Made by a program: the position numbers and the translations under genes. Source: Dehalococcoidia bacterium (GTDB lineage: Bacteria; Chloroflexota; Dehalococcoidia; GIF9; AB-539-J10). Taken from it: a stretch of 8,115 nucleotides of DNA. A model generated the notes under the pieces. That model did no database searches and was not told the origin of the DNA. It saw nothing but the letters and a program-made list of their open reading frames with translations. Below, piece by piece: positions 6,008-8,115 of this stretch (the stretch's first letter is position 1; the number at the start of each line of letters is the position of its first letter). The stretch covers positions 1-8,115 of the forward strand of contig JAUVYD010000056.1 of the NCBI GenBank assembly GCA_030603265.1. Reading direction: 5' to 3'.

Positions 6008-6255
6008 GGGTATACGCTGACCTTCTTCTGGAACTTGCTTGCCGGCTCGAACTTGACGTGGCCGTCGATGAGCGCGAACAGAGTGTAGTCTCTGCCAACT
6101 CCGACGTTCTGTCCCGGCTTCATACGGGTGCCACGCTGTCGCACGATGATGTTTCCTGCGCGAACAACCTCGCCTCCGTACTTCTTCACGCCGAGGCGCT
6201 TCGGCTGACTATCTCGTCCGCACCTGGTGCTGCCGCCACCTTTCTTATGTGCCAT
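6004..6255 (-). CDS. rpmA: Ribosomal protein bL27
   Basis: bL27 reaches with its N-terminus into the peptidyl transferase centre and helps place tRNA there. The 83-residue protein starts directly with MAHKKGGGSTRCGRDSQPKRLGVKKYGG, with no N-terminal extension of the kind cleaved by Prp in Firmicutes. GNIIVRQRGTRMKPGQNVGVG and DYTLFALIDGHVKFE follow as in the family. Three bases separate its ATG from the rplU stop, and GGGAGAG in the last rplU codons is its ribosome binding site, seven bases away. Confidence 0.98.
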   Translation of the reverse strand: MAHKKGGGSTRCGRDSQPKRLGVKKYGGEVVRAGNIIVRQRGTRMKPGQNVGVGRDYTLFALIDGHVKFEPASKFQKKVSVYP

Positions 6256-6258
6256 TAG

Positions 6259-6579
6259 CTACTCTCCCGGCATAACCACCCGGTCAACTACCAGGCGGGT
6301 GTACTGAGTCCTGTGCCCTGTCTTCTTGCGGTACCTTGTCTTGTTCCTGTACCGGAACACGACGATCTTCTTGGCCTTGACCAGTCCCATCGAGGTCGCA
6401 ACGACTTTGGCCCCCTCAATCATGGGAGAGCCAACATGCGTCGTCTCGCCGTCTGAAACCAGCAATACCCTGTCAAGCTCTACTGTGTCGCCGTTCGGCG
6501 CATCGAGAAGGTCGACATCCAAGGTCTGCCGCGGCTCGACTTTGAATTGTTTTCCACCGGATTCGACTATGGCGTAAAT
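6259..6579 (-). CDS. rplU: Ribosomal protein bL21, probable ATT start
   Basis: bL21 binds 23S rRNA in the large subunit. The conserved N-terminus, usually MYAIVESGGKQYKV, appears as IYAIVESGGKQFKVE, with an ATT codon (6579-6577) where methionine belongs. GGAGG (6591-6587) lies seven bases before that ATT. The frame continues upstream for nine codons to two ATGs (6606 and 6603), but those overlap or touch the -10 box of the promoter and lack a ribosome binding site. No ATG, GTG or TTG lies between. I therefore call ATT as the start, giving 106 residues, close to the usual 103. The later part, KAKKIVVFRYRNKTRYRKKTGHRTQYTRL, is typical for L21. It leads the rplU-rpmA-rpmE operon. If the ATT is wrong, the protein simply carries nine extra N-terminal residues. 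Confidence 0.95.
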   Translation of the reverse strand: MYAIVESGGKQFKVEPRQTLDVDLLDAPNGDTVELDRVLLVSDGETTHVGSPMIEGAKVVATSMGLVKAKKIVVFRYRNKTRYRKKTGHRTQYTRLVVDRVVMPGE

Positions 6580-6586
6580 CTCCGCA

Positions 6587-6591
6587 CCTCC
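6587..6591 (-). promoter_or_regulatory. Shine-Dalgarno sequence placing the rplU start at ATT
   Basis: GGAGG on the - strand stands seven bases before the ATT at 6579 and downstream of both alternative ATGs. It can serve only the ATT, or a codon very near it. Confidence 0.78.
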
Positions 6592-6604
6592 AGAACAGCG
6601 CATC

Positions 6605-6634
6605 ATTGTAGCATCAGGACGAACGGAGCGTCAA
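6605..6634 (-). promoter_or_regulatory. Promoter of the rplU-rpmA-rpmE operon
   Basis: On the - strand TTGACG (6634-6629) and TACAAT (6610-6605) are 18 bases apart, each one base from consensus. Initiation is expected near 6598, giving a leader of about 20 bases with GGAGG before the ATT. The ATG at 6606 would then lie upstream of the transcript start. Confidence 0.74.
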
Positions 6635-6678
6635 TCTGCGTGCAGGTGGTTGTTGATGGTCTACGATTGTGTCAGTCC

Positions 6679-6762
6679 CTAACTGTTCAGCGAAAATGTC
6701 CGCATGCAGGAGATGGTGATGTTGAACAGGAAGGGGAGGAAGAGGCCGGTGGCTATGAGCAT
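6679..6762 (-). other. Short hydrophobic reading frame at the left end of the second element
   Basis: From the ATG at 6762 the - strand reads 27 codons beginning MLIATGLFLPFLFNITISC and ending at a TAG at 6681-6679, in the bases just outside the inverted repeat. The first half would span a membrane. There is no clear ribosome binding site and a REP repeat ends just upstream. It may be the remnant of a membrane-protein gene caught in the element, or chance. I do not claim it as a gene. Confidence 0.2.
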
Positions 6763-6766
6763 AATC

Positions 6767-6930
6767 GTAGGGGCGAGGCATGCCGCGCCCGTAGGGTTGC
6801 GTGCCGTTCACGGTTGTGTTGACCTTTGCGGCGTTGTGTGACTCCCGTGTAGGGACGGACCTCCGGTCCGCCCGCAGGGTAGTGTGTCGTTCAGGGATGT
6901 GTTGGCCTATCCGGCGTTGTGTGACGACAG
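6767..6930 (+). repeat. Two tandem 82-bp units, each led by a REP-like hairpin
   Basis: Unit 1 starts with GTAG at 6767 and unit 2 with GTAG at 6849. Each has a GTAG-led palindrome (6767-6790 and 6849-6873) and then a shared 42-bp tail (6801-6842 and 6883-6924; 36 of 42 identical), both ending GCGTTGTGTGAC. The first hairpin is GGGCGaGGCATGCCgCGCCC; the second has arms GGACGGACC and GGTCCGCCC with one mismatch. This is a duplication of REP plus flank that has since diverged. Confidence 0.7.
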
Positions 6931-6936
6931 GGCGAC

Positions 6937-7197
6937 GGGCCAGGCATGCCAGACCCCTACATTCGGACCGCCCCACATCCACCAGGCACGTGCAACGTGC
7001 CACTACATTCGAAACCACCACCCCACCCTCGCCACCATGGGCAGGCCCCTACATCCGAAACCACCCCACCACACCACCACGGGCGGACACAGAGGTCCGC
7101 CCCTACGTGACGAACCATGCCCGACGGGCGGATACAGAGGTCCTCCCCTGTATCACGAACCACCACCATGTCCCCACGGGCAACCGCGGGCTGCTAC
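6937..7197 (-). repeat. Array of six REP-like hairpins with CA-rich spacers
   Basis: Six palindromes, each ending CTAC or a variant, are all in the orientation opposite to the 6767-6930 pair: 6937-6960, 6985-7006, 7039-7052 (shortened), 7081-7106, 7126-7151 and 7178-7197 (degenerate). Start-to-start spacing is 42-54 bases. Spacers share pieces such as ATTCGAAACCACCAC, ATCCGAAACCAC and ACGAACCA, so the spacers are repeated too. Palindrome arms differ between copies while pairing is mostly kept. The whole stretch has no gene. Confidence 0.68.
7081..7106 (-). repeat. REP-like copy identical to the one in the first element
   Basis: This copy and 4702-4727 are identical, and the preceding C extends the match to 27 bases. 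Such identity between two otherwise unrelated elements suggests recent spread or gene conversion, since the neighbouring copy at 7126 already differs at several positions. Confidence 0.75.
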
Positions 7198-7224
7198 CGT
7201 TACCTTCATCGGTCGCCGAGCCGT

Positions 7225-8028
7225 TCACGAACGGCCTCTACGTCGAGGACATTTTCGCTGGACACCAACGCCTGCGGCTGCGCATTGAGAGCGCAGCCAT
7301 TCCAGCGCGATGGACATGGCCTGCTCGTCGACGCGGAGCCTGTGCACTCCTCCCTCGATGACCGCAAGCTGCTTCGGGTCCCCGGCGGCGTCGAAAAGCG
7401 CACGAGCATGAGAGACGGGCACCACTTCATCGGCATCCCCGTGAATCAGCAGCAGAGGCCTCGGCGCAATACGGCCCACGAGAGAGACGGGAGCCACTTC
7501 CCGGAACCCTGCGGCCCAGGAAGCGAAATCCGGGGGGAACTCCGGGTCTCGCACTATGCCTATCTGCCTCCATTGCGAGAGGCTCTCTTCCAGTTGCGAG
7601 TCTTGCAGGATACCCTCGAAATCGGCAGGGGAGGCGCAGGATACGACGCCGGCTACGCGCCTGTCTGCGGCTGCTACGTAGAGGCTCGCCGCAGCACCTC
7701 CGCTGAATCCAAGGAGGAAGGTCTTAGAGTTGTCAACGGTCTCAAGTCCCTGCATGAATGCCAGTGCGTGCACGAGGTCTTTGGTCCATCCGGACATGTC
7801 GAAGTTGCCCTCGCTCAGCCCCGCGCCGCGGAAGTTGAATATCAGCGTGACGAAGCCTTCGGCGGCGAGCTTCTGCGCAAGTTCGGCGTAGCCACGTTCG
7901 CCGGGGTTGAACGGTACAGCGGGAATGCCGTGGCAGATACAAACCGCCGGCAGCATGCCTGCCGATGCGGGCGAATAGAGTTCACCGGCAAGGCGTAGCT
8001 CATCGCTCCTGATCTCAACCTTGCGCAT
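7225..8028 (-). CDS. Alpha/beta hydrolase (serine hydrolase, DUF-type esterase/peptidase-like)
   Basis: The 267-residue protein is a cytosolic alpha/beta hydrolase without a signal peptide. The nucleophile elbow GFSGG is at 107-111 (S109), the acid loop LLLIHGDADEVVP at 192-204 offers D200, and H228 in EGGVHRL completes the triad. An oxyanion-loop segment CHGIP is at 32-36, and FNFRGAGLSEG (64-74) is typical of the dienelactone hydrolase/BAAT-like and YtmA/FrsA-type group. The substrate cannot be told. The start at 8028 gives MRKVEIRSDELRLAG, a normal first strand; the ribosome binding site is weak, and the gene follows a membrane protein gene by 15 bases. The C-terminal tail, after the last helix LEWLRSQCAAAGV, ends in a very basic QRKCPRRRGRS encoded by the inverted repeat and flank of the adjacent mobile element. 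Confidence 0.92.
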   Translation of the reverse strand: MRKVEIRSDELRLAGELYSPASAGMLPAVCICHGIPAVPFNPGERGYAELAQKLAAEGFVTLIFNFRGAGLSEGNFDMSGWTKDLVHALAFMQGLETVDNSKTFLLGFSGGAAASLYVAAADRRVAGVVSCASPADFEGILQDSQLEESLSQWRQIGIVRDPEFPPDFASWAAGFREVAPVSLVGRIAPRPLLLIHGDADEVVPVSHARALFDAAGDPKQLAVIEGGVHRLRVDEQAMSIALEWLRSQCAAAGVGVQRKCPRRRGRS

Positions 8029-8043
8029 GTGAGTCCAACGGGC

Positions 8044-8115
8044 CTAGTAGTAGAAGAGCCGCCTGCCCCTGCGTTTGAAGTAGTATCCCGCCGCGAGGCC
8101 GAGGAGGAAGCCACC
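8044..8115 (-). CDS. C-terminal end of a small membrane protein, truncated by the window edge
   Basis: Twenty-three codons and a TAG are readable: GGFLLGLAAGYYFKRRGRRLFYY. A glycine-rich hydrophobic stretch followed by a cluster of Lys/Arg suggests a single membrane helix with its C-terminus on the cytoplasmic side. The frame is open to the edge. Only 15 bases separate it from the hydrolase gene on the same strand, so the two may be cotranscribed. I do not recognise the family. Confidence 0.55.
   Translation of the reverse strand, partial: GGFLLGLAAGYYFKRRGRRLFYY

Larger units (their letters stand above)
6684..7264. mobile_element. 581-bp non-autonomous element with 18-bp TG...CA inverted repeats
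   Basis: The left end reads TGTTCAGCGAAAATGTCC (6684-6701); the right end read on the opposite strand from 7264 is TGTCCAGCGAAAATGTCC, 17 of 18 identical. Flanking bases CTAAC (6679-6683) and CCAAC (7265-7269) could be an old 5-bp target duplication with one change. No transposase is encoded. The interior is almost entirely REP-like hairpins plus CA-rich spacers. Ends starting TG with an AAAATGTCC motif recall IS21- or IS481-like elements; that is recollection only. The right end lies inside the hydrolase reading frame and the left end about 50 bp upstream of the rplU -35, so this element explains nearly all of the long gap before rplU. Confidence 0.72.

Noticed and set aside
6937..7197. CRISPR-like array of regularly spaced palindromes
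   Set aside because: The palindromes vary in length and sequence, the spacers are similar to each other rather than unique, and no cas gene is present. REP-like repeats explain it better.
7220..7235. GCCGTTC/GAACGGC palindrome at the hydrolase stop as a terminator
   Set aside because: The arms pair perfectly but around only two bases, and no T-run follows on the - strand; a stop-overlapping dyad within a repeat element is a simpler reading.
6801..7361. Long + strand reading frames across the REP region and antisense to the hydrolase (also 7117-7998)
   Set aside because: They translate repeats or the antisense of a clear hydrolase, with Pro/Arg/His-rich composition and no recognisable domain. 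They are by-products of GC-rich DNA.

Overview
The window is a gene-dense, GC-rich stretch of bacterial housekeeping DNA, with one convergent gene junction and two long gaps that look like small non-autonomous mobile elements. The protein set (a DUF2344 radical-SAM partner, TilS, a short TruB, HisA, stand-alone HisI, a DUF1385 membrane protein beside L31, a zinc-type L31, and an L27 without N-terminal extension) would suit an uncultured Chloroflexota lineage such as a Dehalococcoidia-like organism. That assignment is inference from gene order and composition; nothing here proves the phylum.

Left half, + strand: the 3' end of a DUF2344 (TIGR03936-like) gene (2-421), a histidine phosphatase (509-1114) overlapping tilS by one base (1114-2574), truB (2627-3325), then a well-formed sigma70-type promoter (3373-3402) driving hisA (3450-4181) and hisI (4168-4506). 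The first block serves tRNA decoding and modification (lysidine at C34 of tRNA-Ile, pseudouridine 55). The second supplies two histidine-pathway enzymes. truB has no Shine-Dalgarno sequence and carries a TATACT box seven bases before its ATG, so it may be read from a leaderless transcript.

Right half, - strand, read from high to low coordinates: the last codons of a small membrane protein (8044-8115), an alpha/beta hydrolase (7225-8028), a 581-bp insertion full of short palindromes, then rplU-rpmA-rpmE (6579-5801), a probable terminator, and a DUF1385 membrane protein (4839-5723). L21 appears to start at an ATT codon: a strong promoter, a GGAGG and the conserved protein start all point to it, and the only upstream in-frame ATGs lie in or against the -10 box.

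The two gaps are the most unusual part. Gap 1 (4507-4838) has near-perfect terminal inverted repeats and is flanked by CTAG on both sides. Each CTAG holds the stop codon of one neighbour, so the element seems to have inserted into a shared stop overlap of hisI and the DUF1385 gene while leaving both proteins intact. Gap 2 (6684-7264) has 18-bp TG...CA inverted repeats with one mismatch. Its right end runs into the hydrolase gene and supplies the last residues and stop codon. Removing it in silico restores an earlier hydrolase stop and brings that gene to within about 40 bp of the rplU promoter. Both elements carry the same family of REP-like GTAG-plus-hairpin repeats (about ten copies in all), including one 27-bp stretch identical between them.
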